Below, piece by piece: positions 16,135 through 24,520 of a DNA stretch of 42,860 nt. This DNA is from a virus. How positions within the stretch are numbered: the stretch's first letter is position 1; each line of letters opens with the position of its first letter. The stretch covers positions 1 through 42,860 of IMG/VR virus record IMGVR_UViG_3300028920_000131; one strand, written 5' to 3'. Below the pieces are notes generated by a model that saw only the letters and a program-made list of their open reading frames with translations, made no database searches and was not told the DNA's origin. A program made the position numbers and the translations under genes.

Positions 16135-16586
16135 GTATTAAAATAAGAAGCAAAGAACCAAAAACATATATAGTAATGGGAGCACCACACTCTGCTACTT
16201 CTTTTATTTCTAAAATATTACATGAGAATGGGGTGGACATGAATCCGTCTGATGAAAAATATTATGAAGACAATCAGTTTGCGTATTTTAATCTTTGCAT
16301 GGAAAAAAAGAATAAAGAATGGCCTGGTCACATGAAGAAGTTAATAAGAAAAAGACAAAAGAAGTTTTGGGGGTGGAAAGATCCGAAAACCGCTTTTACC
16401 CTAGATAAATACCTCCCCCACCTTAAAAACGATGTTTACCTAATCTGTTGTTTCCGTAAACCAAGCAGGGTATTAAGAAGCTGGAGAAGGTCAAGAAAGG
16501 CCAAGGAGGGCAGGGGGTTGTTAGACAAATATAATAACGCTTTATTAAAATCAATAAAATATTTTTTAGAATATGAAGATAAATAA
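16131..16586 (+). CDS. Second sulfotransferase, short
   Basis: 151 aa. GAPHSATSFISKIL (17-30) fits the 5'-phosphosulfate loop, WGWKDPKTAF (80-89) is a common sulfotransferase pattern, and CFRKPSRVLRSW (107-118) fits the 3'-phosphate site. It differs from the first sulfotransferase in all motifs, so it is not a recent duplication. It overlaps both neighbours. Confidence 0.75.
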   Translation: MSIKIRSKEPKTYIVMGAPHSATSFISKILHENGVDMNPSDEKYYEDNQFAYFNLCMEKKNKEWPGHMKKLIRKRQKKFWGWKDPKTAFTLDKYLPHLKNDVYLICCFRKPSRVLRSWRRSRKAKEGRGLLDKYNNALLKSIKYFLEYEDK

Positions 16587-17481
16587 ACAATTATCCATTT
16601 TAATCCCAGCTCGAAATGAGGAGTTCTTAAAAATTACCATAGAAGAACTGCTCAAAAAAATAGAAGCAGATACAGAGGTGATTGCAGTTTTGGATGGATA
16701 CTGGCCAGATCCCCCACTAAAACATGATGATAGGTTAAAAGTTATTCATCTTAACAAGGCTATCGGGCAAAGAGCAGCCACCAATATGGCAGCCAGACTA
16801 TCTAAGGCTAAGTATGTAATGAAAATGGATGCTCATTGTGCAGTATCTCGGGGGTTTGACAGAATCATGATTGAAAACATGAAAGACCATTACACTATGA
16901 CCCCTCTAATGAGAAACCTATGGGCATTTGATTGGAAGTGTATGAAGTGTGGTAAAAGGTGGTATCAAGGCCCAGAACCAACTAAGTGTCAAAATGAGGA
17001 GTGTGATAGCAAGGAGTTTACCAAGAAAATTAAGTGGAAGGGAAAAGAAAGACCCCAGAGCTATGCTTACAGATTTAACAGTCAACTAGAGTTTAAATAC
17101 TGGGGAGAATATAAGAAACGACAAAAGGGAGACATTGTAGACACGCTGGGACTTCCAGGTTCTTGTTTTATGTGCACGAGAGACAAATACTGGGAACTTA
17201 ATATCTGTGATGAGTCTTGGGGCAGTTGGGGAGGTCAGGGTACTGAGGTATCTCTAAAAACATGGCTGTCTGGTGGAGAGGTGAAGGTGAACAAAAAGTG
17301 TTGGTATGCACACATGTTCAGAACTCAACACGGCTTCTCGTTCCCCTATCCCAACCCAGCCAGAGATCAGCTAAAAGCCAAGAATACCCTAAGAGACATA
17401 TTCTTAAAGGATAAATGGCCACAAGCTAAGATGAAATTGAAAGATTTGATAGACAAGTTTGCCCCAGTTCCAGATTGGTAG
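16573..17481 (+). CDS. GT2 glycosyltransferase with inserted zinc ribbon
   Basis: This 302-aa enzyme opens LSILIPARNEEFLKITIEEL, then VLDGYWPD (39-46) and DxD-like KMDAHC (84-89). Residues about 120-150 carry C123-x2-C126 and C139-x4-C144, a zinc ribbon not found in the paralogous GT2 at 10886. The C-terminal half has GLPGSCFMCTRDKYWE and a W-G-G-Q-G-E motif, as in GalNAc-transferase-like GT2 enzymes. Last gene of the coupled cluster; a separate promoter follows. Confidence 0.8.
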   Translation: MKINKQLSILIPARNEEFLKITIEELLKKIEADTEVIAVLDGYWPDPPLKHDDRLKVIHLNKAIGQRAATNMAARLSKAKYVMKMDAHCAVSRGFDRIMIENMKDHYTMTPLMRNLWAFDWKCMKCGKRWYQGPEPTKCQNEECDSKEFTKKIKWKGKERPQSYAYRFNSQLEFKYWGEYKKRQKGDIVDTLGLPGSCFMCTRDKYWELNICDESWGSWGGQGTEVSLKTWLSGGEVKVNKKCWYAHMFRTQHGFSFPYPNPARDQLKAKNTLRDIFLKDKWPQAKMKLKDLIDKFAPVPDW

Positions 17482-17502
17482 ATAGAGGTTTTGTCACAAT
17501 GT

Positions 17503-17511
17503 TGATATAAT
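17503..17511 (+). promoter_or_regulatory. Extended -10 promoter
   Basis: TGATATAAT (17503-17511) ends 6 bases before the ATG at 17518. It decides the start: the alternative TTG at 17512 would lie before the predicted transcription start. Confidence 0.6.
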
Positions 17512-17517
17512 TTGGGT

Positions 17518-18924
17518 ATGGCAACAAACACCCATTCAATTCTATTTGACGATTCTCCTGAATATGCTTATCGTGCGGCTGCAAGCCTATCTGGATTTGA
17601 TAGTTTGGCTGGAATAACCATAGAGGCATATATTTATTTTGATTCCCTTAGTGGTCTTATAATCCCGATATCTAACTGGGGCACGGCTGCTGCATCTAGG
17701 CAATTTACCGTATACACCAACGATGATAACAAGTTGTATTTTGGATTTTCTACTGCTGACCCATACGCAAGAAATGTAATTAGTGATAACGAAGTATTAA
17801 GTACTGGCTCTTGGCTTCATATTGGGGCGTATCTTAATCCAGGCGGAAACTGCACTATGTGGGTTGACAGGGAAGTTGTTGCTTCTAGCACTGGAGGGAC
17901 TACTGGAACGAACCTGGTTAATGGGACAGACGCAGATTACGGCTTGCATTTTGGATATAGAGAACCGTCTTCAAACGGACAGCTATCTGGGAAGATAGAC
18001 GAAGTTAGATTTTGGAGTGGATATAGAGATTTGGCTGCTGACAGCGACGACCAAATAGACCCATCTACATCTGGATTAATCGCTTATTATAGATTTAATA
18101 ATAGTGCATTAGATGAAACCAGTAACGATAACGACTTAACTGTATCTGGAGCTACTTATTCAACATCAGTTCCCTTTGCTGGTACTTATCCCAGCGGAAC
18201 AAGCGCCTCTCCATCTGTCTCTCCCTCAGTTTCTCCCTCGGTTAGCCCAAGCGTTTCTCCGTCCATTTCTCCAAGTGTTTCCCCCTCTATTTCCCCATCC
18301 GCAAGCCCTTCAGTTTCTCCCAGCGTTAGCCCCTCAATTTCTCCCTCCATATCCCCCTCTGCGTCGATTTCTCCCAGTATAAGCCCGTCAGTATCGCCAT
18401 CCATATCCCCATCGATTTCTCCGTCTGCCAGCCCGTCTGTGTCCCCCTCTTTGTCTCCATCACTATCACCAAGTATCTCGCCATCTATCAGCCCATCGGT
18501 ATCTCCGCCAGCAGATAAGACTTACACAAGGGGAGACTATAATGCCCTACCAGCAGATGACACAGATTTAGAAAACGCATTTATAGGTAGTGATTATACA
18601 GATGTATCTAGCGATAACGATGTCTACGTAACTCAAGGCGCTACAGATGAATATGCCATATTCTTATTCAAAGACCAAAACGACAACAACACAGACCCAA
18701 TTACTCCCAATTGGAAAGGTAAGAGCGATTTAGCCCCCTCTAGTTCTAAGGTTGCATTACAAATTTATGACTTTGATGGTGAGACTTGGGAAGATGTAGC
18801 TGAAGAAAACGAAGCAGATGCAGATGAAGAATTTATTTTAACTGGAACAATTAGTTCAGATTTAGACCATTTTTATGGTGAAGATAACTGGGTAACCTTT
18901 AGGGTTTATCAGGATGCAATATAA
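17518..18924 (+). CDS. LamG-like domain / Ser-Pro repeat virion protein 2 (468 aa)
   Basis: Residues 1-225 fit a LamG/concanavalin-like jelly-roll (SILFDDSPEYAYR, TIEAYIYFDS, WLHIGAYLNP, GKIDEVRFWSG, LIAYYRFNN), a fold often binding glycans. A Ser-Pro array follows (about residues 229-330). The rest is an acidic beta-rich C-terminal domain. It is probably a receptor-binding or decoration fibre subunit with the repeat as a stalk between two domains. Starts right after the glycan-enzyme cluster and is coupled to the next repeat protein (TAATG). Confidence 0.75.
   Translation: MATNTHSILFDDSPEYAYRAAASLSGFDSLAGITIEAYIYFDSLSGLIIPISNWGTAAASRQFTVYTNDDNKLYFGFSTADPYARNVISDNEVLSTGSWLHIGAYLNPGGNCTMWVDREVVASSTGGTTGTNLVNGTDADYGLHFGYREPSSNGQLSGKIDEVRFWSGYRDLAADSDDQIDPSTSGLIAYYRFNNSALDETSNDNDLTVSGATYSTSVPFAGTYPSGTSASPSVSPSVSPSVSPSVSPSISPSVSPSISPSASPSVSPSVSPSISPSISPSASISPSISPSVSPSISPSISPSASPSVSPSLSPSLSPSISPSISPSVSPPADKTYTRGDYNALPADDTDLENAFIGSDYTDVSSDNDVYVTQGATDEYAIFLFKDQNDNNTDPITPNWKGKSDLAPSSSKVALQIYDFDGETWEDVAEENEADADEEFILTGTISSDLDHFYGEDNWVTFRVYQDAI
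18203..18510 (+). repeat. Ser-Pro repeat array 2
   Basis: S-P-S-x units (x mostly V, I, A, L) with mixed synonymous codons, linking the LamG-like domain to the C-terminal domain. Confidence 0.9.
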
Positions 18925-21900
18925 TGCCAATATTAGACGCACAAACACTACCACCAGAGATAACAGATAAATACGAAGTTACCGACAATGCTTTAACTTA
19001 TATTCCCAAAGAAGATGTAAAAGACAAAATCGAAGTAGAAATAGGAGATAGTAAACAAGTAGACTTCAAACCTCAGTTTAAGATAATGCGTTGGGATAAT
19101 GAGGTAAACTTTTCTATTCGTGCAATCGAAGATCCGACTGCTACAACTGAGTATGATAAGGAAAAGATTAAGTACATAGCTAAAGATTACGAACTACATA
19201 TATACGACAAGCCAGAGGCAAGTGAAGATGGAGGCTATGAGGTAGAGTTTGTTTTACCATCAAAGCCAAGTTCTAATATTATTACCTCAACTATTGAAAC
19301 TAAGGGATTAAACTTTTACAAACAATTAGAATTAACTCAGCAAGAGATAGATGGTGGAAATGATAGACCTGAAAATGTAATTGATTCCTACGCAGTTTAT
19401 CACTCGACTAAAGGAGGAATGAATAATAGTGCTGGAAAAGAATATAAGGTCGGTAAGGCATTTCATATTTATAGAATAAAGGCTACTGACGCAAATAATA
19501 AAGAAACTTGGTGTGACCAAGATATAGATATAGAACATAAAACCCATACAATTACCATCCCTCAGAAATTCTTAGATGAAGCAGTTTACCCAGTAATTGT
19601 TGATCCAACGTTTGGGTATACAAGCATTGGAGGCTCTGATATATCAAGAACACAAAACTATTTTAGAGCTATTAGTGGTTATTCTCCTGTTTCTGATGGA
19701 ACATTAGATTCTTTGTCTTGGTATGGATATTGGAATTACAGTTCTAATTACAGTAAGATGGGTTTATATAATGGAACATCTTTAATTGCAGAATCTAGTT
19801 CTATTATTAATCCATCATCAGCTCAATGGAATGAAAGATCATGTGGAGATGAGAATATTTATTCAGCAAATAGCTATTATATTGGAGAAGTTCATGAAGA
19901 TTATTCATGTGTTTTATATTATGATTCTGAAGGATCTCATTACTTATTTGCTCATACATATAGTAATAGTTTTCCAAACCCATGTACATGGAATGTTACG
20001 GAATATGACAATTTGTGGTCATTTTACGCTACCTATACAGCCAGTGGGGGAAGCGCCTCTCCCTCCATCTCACCATCAGTTTCTCCATCTGTATCCCCAT
20101 CTATAAGTCCTTCTATTTCCCCCTCGGTCTCTCCAAGTGCTAGTCTTAGTCCATCAGCCTCTCCTAGTTTAAGTCCCAGTGTATCCCCATCCATTTCCCC
20201 TAGCCTATCTCCTAGTGTTTCACCCAGCGTATCCCCAAGCGTCAGCCCCAGTATCTCTCCCAGTGTTAGTCCCAGCGCCTCTATATCTCCAAGTTTTAGT
20301 CCATCTATATCGCTTAGCGTTAGCCCAAGTGTATCTCTCAGTATTTCCCCTTCCGTTAGCCCCTCTGCCTCGATTAGTCCGTCTATTAGTCCAAGTATCA
20401 GCCCTTCGGTGTCTCCCAGCCTAAGTCCAAGTATATCACCTAGTATTAGCCCAAGCGCATCGCCTAGTGTGAGCCCTTCGGTTAGTCCTAGTGCGAGTCC
20501 CTCGGTGTCTCCAAGCGTGAGTCCGAGTGTAAGCCCATCAGCCTCAATATCCCCCTCTATTAGCCCGAGTATCTCGCCATCTATAAGTCCGTCTATTTCG
20601 CCTTCGGTAAGTCCATCATTGTCCCCATCTGCGAGCATAAGCCCATCATTGTCGCCCAGTGTAAGCCTAAGCCTGTCCCCCTCTGTGTCGCCGAGCGTAT
20701 CACCTAGTGTTTCACCCAGCATTTCCCCGAGTGTCAGTCCGAGTGCATCTCTCTCTCCTAGCCTATCCCCATCCATTAGTCCAAGCATTTCTCCATCTAT
20801 TTCACCAAGTGTGTCTGAAGCGGTTGAAATAGTTTTGAGTACCGATTTATGGGAGGTAACCTTTGGGGGGGTAAGTGCCAGCCCAAGCGTATCGCCCAGC
20901 GTATCGCCCAGTATCTCTCCTAGCGTCTCTCCGTCGGCGTCAATAAGCCCAAGTTTATCACCCTCTGTATCTCAGAGTGTATCGCCTTCAGTTTCACCAT
21001 CAATCAGCCCGAGCGTGTCCCCAAGTGCATCTCTATCACCCAGTGTCAGCCCCTCTATCAGTCCTTCCATATCACCTAGCATTTCTCCGTCCATTTCACC
21101 CTCAGTAAGTCCATCAGCCAGCTTATCTCCCTCGGTATCTCCATCCGTTTCGCCCAGCATAAGTCCTTCTCTTAGTCCATCGATTAGTCCAAGCATAAGC
21201 CCCTCAGTGTCGCCCAGTGTTTCTCCAAGTGCTAGTATCAGCCCATCATTGTCTCCAAGCATATCCCCATCGGTTAGCCCATCGGCCTCTCCTAGCATAA
21301 GCGTATCGGTAAGCCCCAGTGTGTCCCCCAGTGTTTCACCTTCTGCTTCTATCAGCCCATCGGTATCCCCCTCTGTATCACCCAGCCTATCGCCCTCGGC
21401 TTCTCCATCTGTCAGCCCTAGCGTATCTCCCTCAGTGTCACCCAGTGTTTCTCCAAGTGCTAGTGTTAGTCCCAGCATCAGCCCGTCTGTATCTCCATCT
21501 GTGTCGCCAAGCCTTAGCCCATCAATCAGCCCTAGTTTATCTGGGGTAAGTGCATCTCCATCTATCTCGCCGAGTGTTTCCCCGTCTGCCAGTCCCTCGG
21601 TTTCTCCATCGGCATCAATCAGCCCCAGCGCCAGTCCTAGCCTATCCCCCTCGGCAAGCCCATCTGTTTCCCCGAGTGTGTCCCCAAGTGCTTCGCCTTC
21701 AGTATCACCTTCAGCCTCGCCCTCAGCATCCCCGTCTGCATCTCCCTCAGCCTCCCCCTCGGTGTCACCATCTGCGAGTCCATCACTATCACCCTCTATC
21801 AGTCCGTCTGCATCCCCGTCTGTGTCTCCGTCTGCATCCCCGTCTATTAGCCCAAGTTTATCCCCAAGCGTATCCCCATCTCTTTCGCCCAGCGTGGTCT

Positions 21901-21986
21901 ATTACAAATACAGGCCTGTAGTTAATATTGAAAGGGAAAAACCAACGCCAAATATTGATGGAGATAACCCAATAATAATTGTATAA
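18924..21986 (+). CDS. Giant Ser-Pro repeat virion protein 3 (1020 aa)
   Basis: Residues 1-235 resemble a phage structural domain that ends VYPVIVDPTFGYT, a pattern seen in many uncultured phage tail or fibre proteins. Residues about 236-374 are a Tyr/Ser-rich beta domain, perhaps carbohydrate-binding. Then about 600 residues of S-P-S-[VILA] repeats are interrupted twice (residues near 632-650 and 873), followed by a short basic tail ending in PIIIV. If extended, the array would be a very long thin rod. No signal peptide or membrane anchor. Probably a stalk or brush on the virion. Confidence 0.75.
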   Translation: MPILDAQTLPPEITDKYEVTDNALTYIPKEDVKDKIEVEIGDSKQVDFKPQFKIMRWDNEVNFSIRAIEDPTATTEYDKEKIKYIAKDYELHIYDKPEASEDGGYEVEFVLPSKPSSNIITSTIETKGLNFYKQLELTQQEIDGGNDRPENVIDSYAVYHSTKGGMNNSAGKEYKVGKAFHIYRIKATDANNKETWCDQDIDIEHKTHTITIPQKFLDEAVYPVIVDPTFGYTSIGGSDISRTQNYFRAISGYSPVSDGTLDSLSWYGYWNYSSNYSKMGLYNGTSLIAESSSIINPSSAQWNERSCGDENIYSANSYYIGEVHEDYSCVLYYDSEGSHYLFAHTYSNSFPNPCTWNVTEYDNLWSFYATYTASGGSASPSISPSVSPSVSPSISPSISPSVSPSASLSPSASPSLSPSVSPSISPSLSPSVSPSVSPSVSPSISPSVSPSASISPSFSPSISLSVSPSVSLSISPSVSPSASISPSISPSISPSVSPSLSPSISPSISPSASPSVSPSVSPSASPSVSPSVSPSVSPSASISPSISPSISPSISPSISPSVSPSLSPSASISPSLSPSVSLSLSPSVSPSVSPSVSPSISPSVSPSASLSPSLSPSISPSISPSISPSVSEAVEIVLSTDLWEVTFGGVSASPSVSPSVSPSISPSVSPSASISPSLSPSVSQSVSPSVSPSISPSVSPSASLSPSVSPSISPSISPSISPSISPSVSPSASLSPSVSPSVSPSISPSLSPSISPSISPSVSPSVSPSASISPSLSPSISPSVSPSASPSISVSVSPSVSPSVSPSASISPSVSPSVSPSLSPSASPSVSPSVSPSVSPSVSPSASVSPSISPSVSPSVSPSLSPSISPSLSGVSASPSISPSVSPSASPSVSPSASISPSASPSLSPSASPSVSPSVSPSASPSVSPSASPSASPSASPSASPSVSPSASPSLSPSISPSASPSVSPSASPSISPSLSPSVSPSLSPSVVYYKYRPVVNIEREKPTPNIDGDNPIIIV
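20050..21894 (+). repeat. Ser-Pro repeat array 3 (three blocks)
   Basis: Blocks at about 20050-20814, 20875-21540 and 21550-21894 of S-P-S-x coding units. The x position is almost only V, I, L or A. Ser and Pro codons are shuffled, so DNA-level identity between units is low. The first break reads VEIVLSTDLWEVTF. Confidence 0.9.
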
Positions 21987-21987
21987 T
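21982..21987 (+). promoter_or_regulatory. -10 box before adaptor gene
   Basis: TATAAT (21982-21987) is 8 bases before the ATG at 21996. It overlaps the end of the giant repeat gene. No Shine-Dalgarno; near-leaderless. Confidence 0.5.
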
Positions 21988-21995
21988 ATAAATAT

Positions 21996-23117
21996 ATGTT
22001 AATTAAAATAGACCATCCACAAATAGACCAACAAATGACTAGGCTATCAGCCAATGTTGCAGCCTCAGCCTCCTCATCAACAGTAGAAAACAATGATGGT
22101 TTTGCTGCTGATATTTACGCATTATTTGGTAAATTAGGACAGGAAAGAACCGAAATAGTCTTACTTACCTCAGTAACTGGAAATACTACTCTGGGTCATA
22201 CTACTGGGCCCGTTTTTGCCCATTCAGCTCGCACCCCAATATATAAGATAGGCTTTAATCAAGCAGAGATATACAGTGCCACTAGTGAAACTGGAACTTA
22301 CAGCTTACTTACCACAGTAGACCTAGACGTAGACGAAGATTACACAATTTATGACGATGAAGATGTCACTACTACTACTTGGTACAAGGTCAGATATAAG
22401 AATGAGACTACCGAAGCTAGATCAGAATACAGTGATGTAGTTCAGGGGACTGGATATACTGAAAACTCTCTTTATTCGATGGCCAAGGAAGTGGCAGAAG
22501 AATTTGGAGATCCAGACTTTAGAGAGATAAGTAGGGCTGATGTTTACCGAAAACTTAGGGCTGCGGTTAGGAGAACAGTTATTGAAGTCGCTAAGAATGT
22601 TAAGGGATTCATGAGGGCGTATAAAGAAGAAGCTATGGCTGGTTCAGCCGAGTATACAGTTCCAGACAGGTTAATACACCTCTATAAAATAAGAACTAAC
22701 TATTCTGGCAATACGATTGCTGATTCTTACCCAGTAAAAATCTTTACCTCTAAAGACAAGGTTTATGACCAGTCAGACTACAGTTCTATAGATCCACACG
22801 CTTACTGGGAGGGAGATAAGGTGGGGCTTGTTCCAACCACTAATAGCTCTGGATATATTTACTGGTATTACTTACAAGCCCCAGAGGACATGTCTGATCC
22901 AACTGATACTCATGGCCTACCCTACGGAGCAAGAGACCTACTGGTCTTATACGCCCTAGACAGATTATGGAGAGAAAAGAATCAAGACAAAGCTAAAGTT
23001 TATCAAAGTGACTACTATGAGGCTTTACCAGAATATATTGACTTTGTAGCTCAGAGCAGGCAGTCTGTTATGAGCCCCAGAGTTAAGATTGTGTTTGGCG
23101 AAGACCTGTATTGTTAA
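21996..23117 (+). CDS. Head-tail adaptor-like protein
   Basis: 373 aa. The N-terminal 150 residues include a Tyr/Thr-rich beta (fibronectin-like) segment. The C-terminal half (ADVYRKLRAAVRRTVIEVAK and ARDLLVLYALDRLWREKNQD) is the helical pattern of podovirus adaptor or gp4-like connector proteins that sit under the portal. Followed directly by the beta-propeller tail protein, as in short-tailed phages. Confidence 0.65.
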   Translation: MLIKIDHPQIDQQMTRLSANVAASASSSTVENNDGFAADIYALFGKLGQERTEIVLLTSVTGNTTLGHTTGPVFAHSARTPIYKIGFNQAEIYSATSETGTYSLLTTVDLDVDEDYTIYDDEDVTTTTWYKVRYKNETTEARSEYSDVVQGTGYTENSLYSMAKEVAEEFGDPDFREISRADVYRKLRAAVRRTVIEVAKNVKGFMRAYKEEAMAGSAEYTVPDRLIHLYKIRTNYSGNTIADSYPVKIFTSKDKVYDQSDYSSIDPHAYWEGDKVGLVPTTNSSGYIYWYYLQAPEDMSDPTDTHGLPYGARDLLVLYALDRLWREKNQDKAKVYQSDYYEALPEYIDFVAQSRQSVMSPRVKIVFGEDLYC

Positions 23118-24520
23118 TGAAATATAAGGAAATCATAGGATTTTCAGGAATTAATAGACAGGTATCTAATTTTCTTGTTAAACAAGGAGAGTTTAGTGAT
23201 TCGCAAAACTTTAGAACCCAGAAAATCGGGGTGCTTAAAAAAGCAGGAGACTACGAAGCCTATTGTGCCAAGATAACCGCCCATACTATCTATTCTGGAG
23301 TACAACACACCTTAGCCGCAGGGACCAGAGAACACTTTGTAGCCATTAACGGCTCTGCCAATGCTGGAATATATAAGAATGTAGCTGGCACATGGACTAG
23401 CCAATCTCAGGCTCTTACAAAAAATAATGTCGTCAGAATGGCATATTTTCCTCCTCTTTTGACTACATTTGCAGTCAATTATGCCGATGCTACTCGCTCA
23501 TACAGTGCTGCCTCATGGTCTACTTCTACCAATGTTACTGACGCTCCCAAAGCTAAAGACGTAATGTCATTCGGAGATAGGGTGTACTTATTTAATTGTG
23601 TAGTTGGAGCAAATTCATATCGAGACAGGGCTTATCGTTCTTCTATTGTAGATACCTCAATCACTTGGGATACGGACAATGATTGGATAACCTTTGAAGA
23701 TGAGGTTGTCGGGGCGGGAAGAATGGGAGAACACATGTTTGTAGGTTGTAAATCATCTTGCTATCTGTTCACTCTTAATGATGAGAAAATACTTATCTCT
23801 ACTCAGGGATTAGTGGGGATAAATGCTATTGCTTCTTATGGGAAGTTGGTATTTTATGCCACCAGAGACGGAGTATATGCCCACGATGGTGGCGAAGAAA
23901 CTAAAATCAGCGAGCCGATTCAAGATTACTGGGATGCTATATCAGAAACTAATATTGGTAGCGTGGTAATGGGAGTAGATGGTAATTCGCTATTTGTTTA
24001 TGTGGGAACAATAACAGTTGATGGAACCTCAATGCCCACTACTGTGTTTGAATACGACATTCTACAAAATGATTGGAATAAGCTTAATTATGGGCTGACA
24101 ATTACCGAGATGCACAACTTTATTGACAGCACTTATGGGCAGCAACTATATGCTGGCACTTCTACTGGCTATGTGTGGAAATTAAATAGTTCTCAGTCCC
24201 AGAATACTGGCGTAATACATTCTTATTATGAAACTGATTGGCAGTATGGGAATGACCCCAAAGAAATGAAAACATTTTATGAACTCTGGGGTTATGGTAA
24301 AGAGCTATCAGGATTGAATGTCAGCTACAAGGTAGATGATAGGGATTGGGAATCAATTGGACAATTAAACGGAAGCAGGGATTTTTGTAAATTTAAGGTT
24401 AGGGGATACAGAATCAAGTTTTTATTAGAAGAATCATCTAAAGATAACATGTATGAACTTCACATGTTAGAATACGGTTATGAACCTCAATATGAGGAAA
24501 ACCGAGATAAGGAGAGATGA
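23117..24520 (+). CDS. Beta-propeller tail (nozzle-like) protein
   Basis: Start at ATG 23117 (TAATG). The 467-aa sequence has repeated blade-like strands (for example MSFGDRVYLFNC, ASYGKLVFYATRDGVYAHD, YGQQLYAGTSTGYVWKL) resembling P22 gp10 or T7 gp12-type tail nozzle proteins. It should close the short tail. Its place between adaptor and tailspike genes supports this. Confidence 0.7.
   Translation: MKYKEIIGFSGINRQVSNFLVKQGEFSDSQNFRTQKIGVLKKAGDYEAYCAKITAHTIYSGVQHTLAAGTREHFVAINGSANAGIYKNVAGTWTSQSQALTKNNVVRMAYFPPLLTTFAVNYADATRSYSAASWSTSTNVTDAPKAKDVMSFGDRVYLFNCVVGANSYRDRAYRSSIVDTSITWDTDNDWITFEDEVVGAGRMGEHMFVGCKSSCYLFTLNDEKILISTQGLVGINAIASYGKLVFYATRDGVYAHDGGEETKISEPIQDYWDAISETNIGSVVMGVDGNSLFVYVGTITVDGTSMPTTVFEYDILQNDWNKLNYGLTITEMHNFIDSTYGQQLYAGTSTGYVWKLNSSQSQNTGVIHSYYETDWQYGNDPKEMKTFYELWGYGKELSGLNVSYKVDDRDWESIGQLNGSRDFCKFKVRGYRIKFLLEESSKDNMYELHMLEYGYEPQYEENRDKER

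Noticed and set aside
18186-21478. Long minus-strand reading frames opposite the Ser-Pro repeats (Gly/Leu/Glu/Asp-rich)
   Set aside because: They are mirror products of the 12-base repeat, without start signals or a plausible protein composition.
20050-21894. CRISPR array or tandem-repeat DNA element
   Set aside because: The units are coding, 12 bases long, without spacers and with varied codons, so the repeat is at the protein level.
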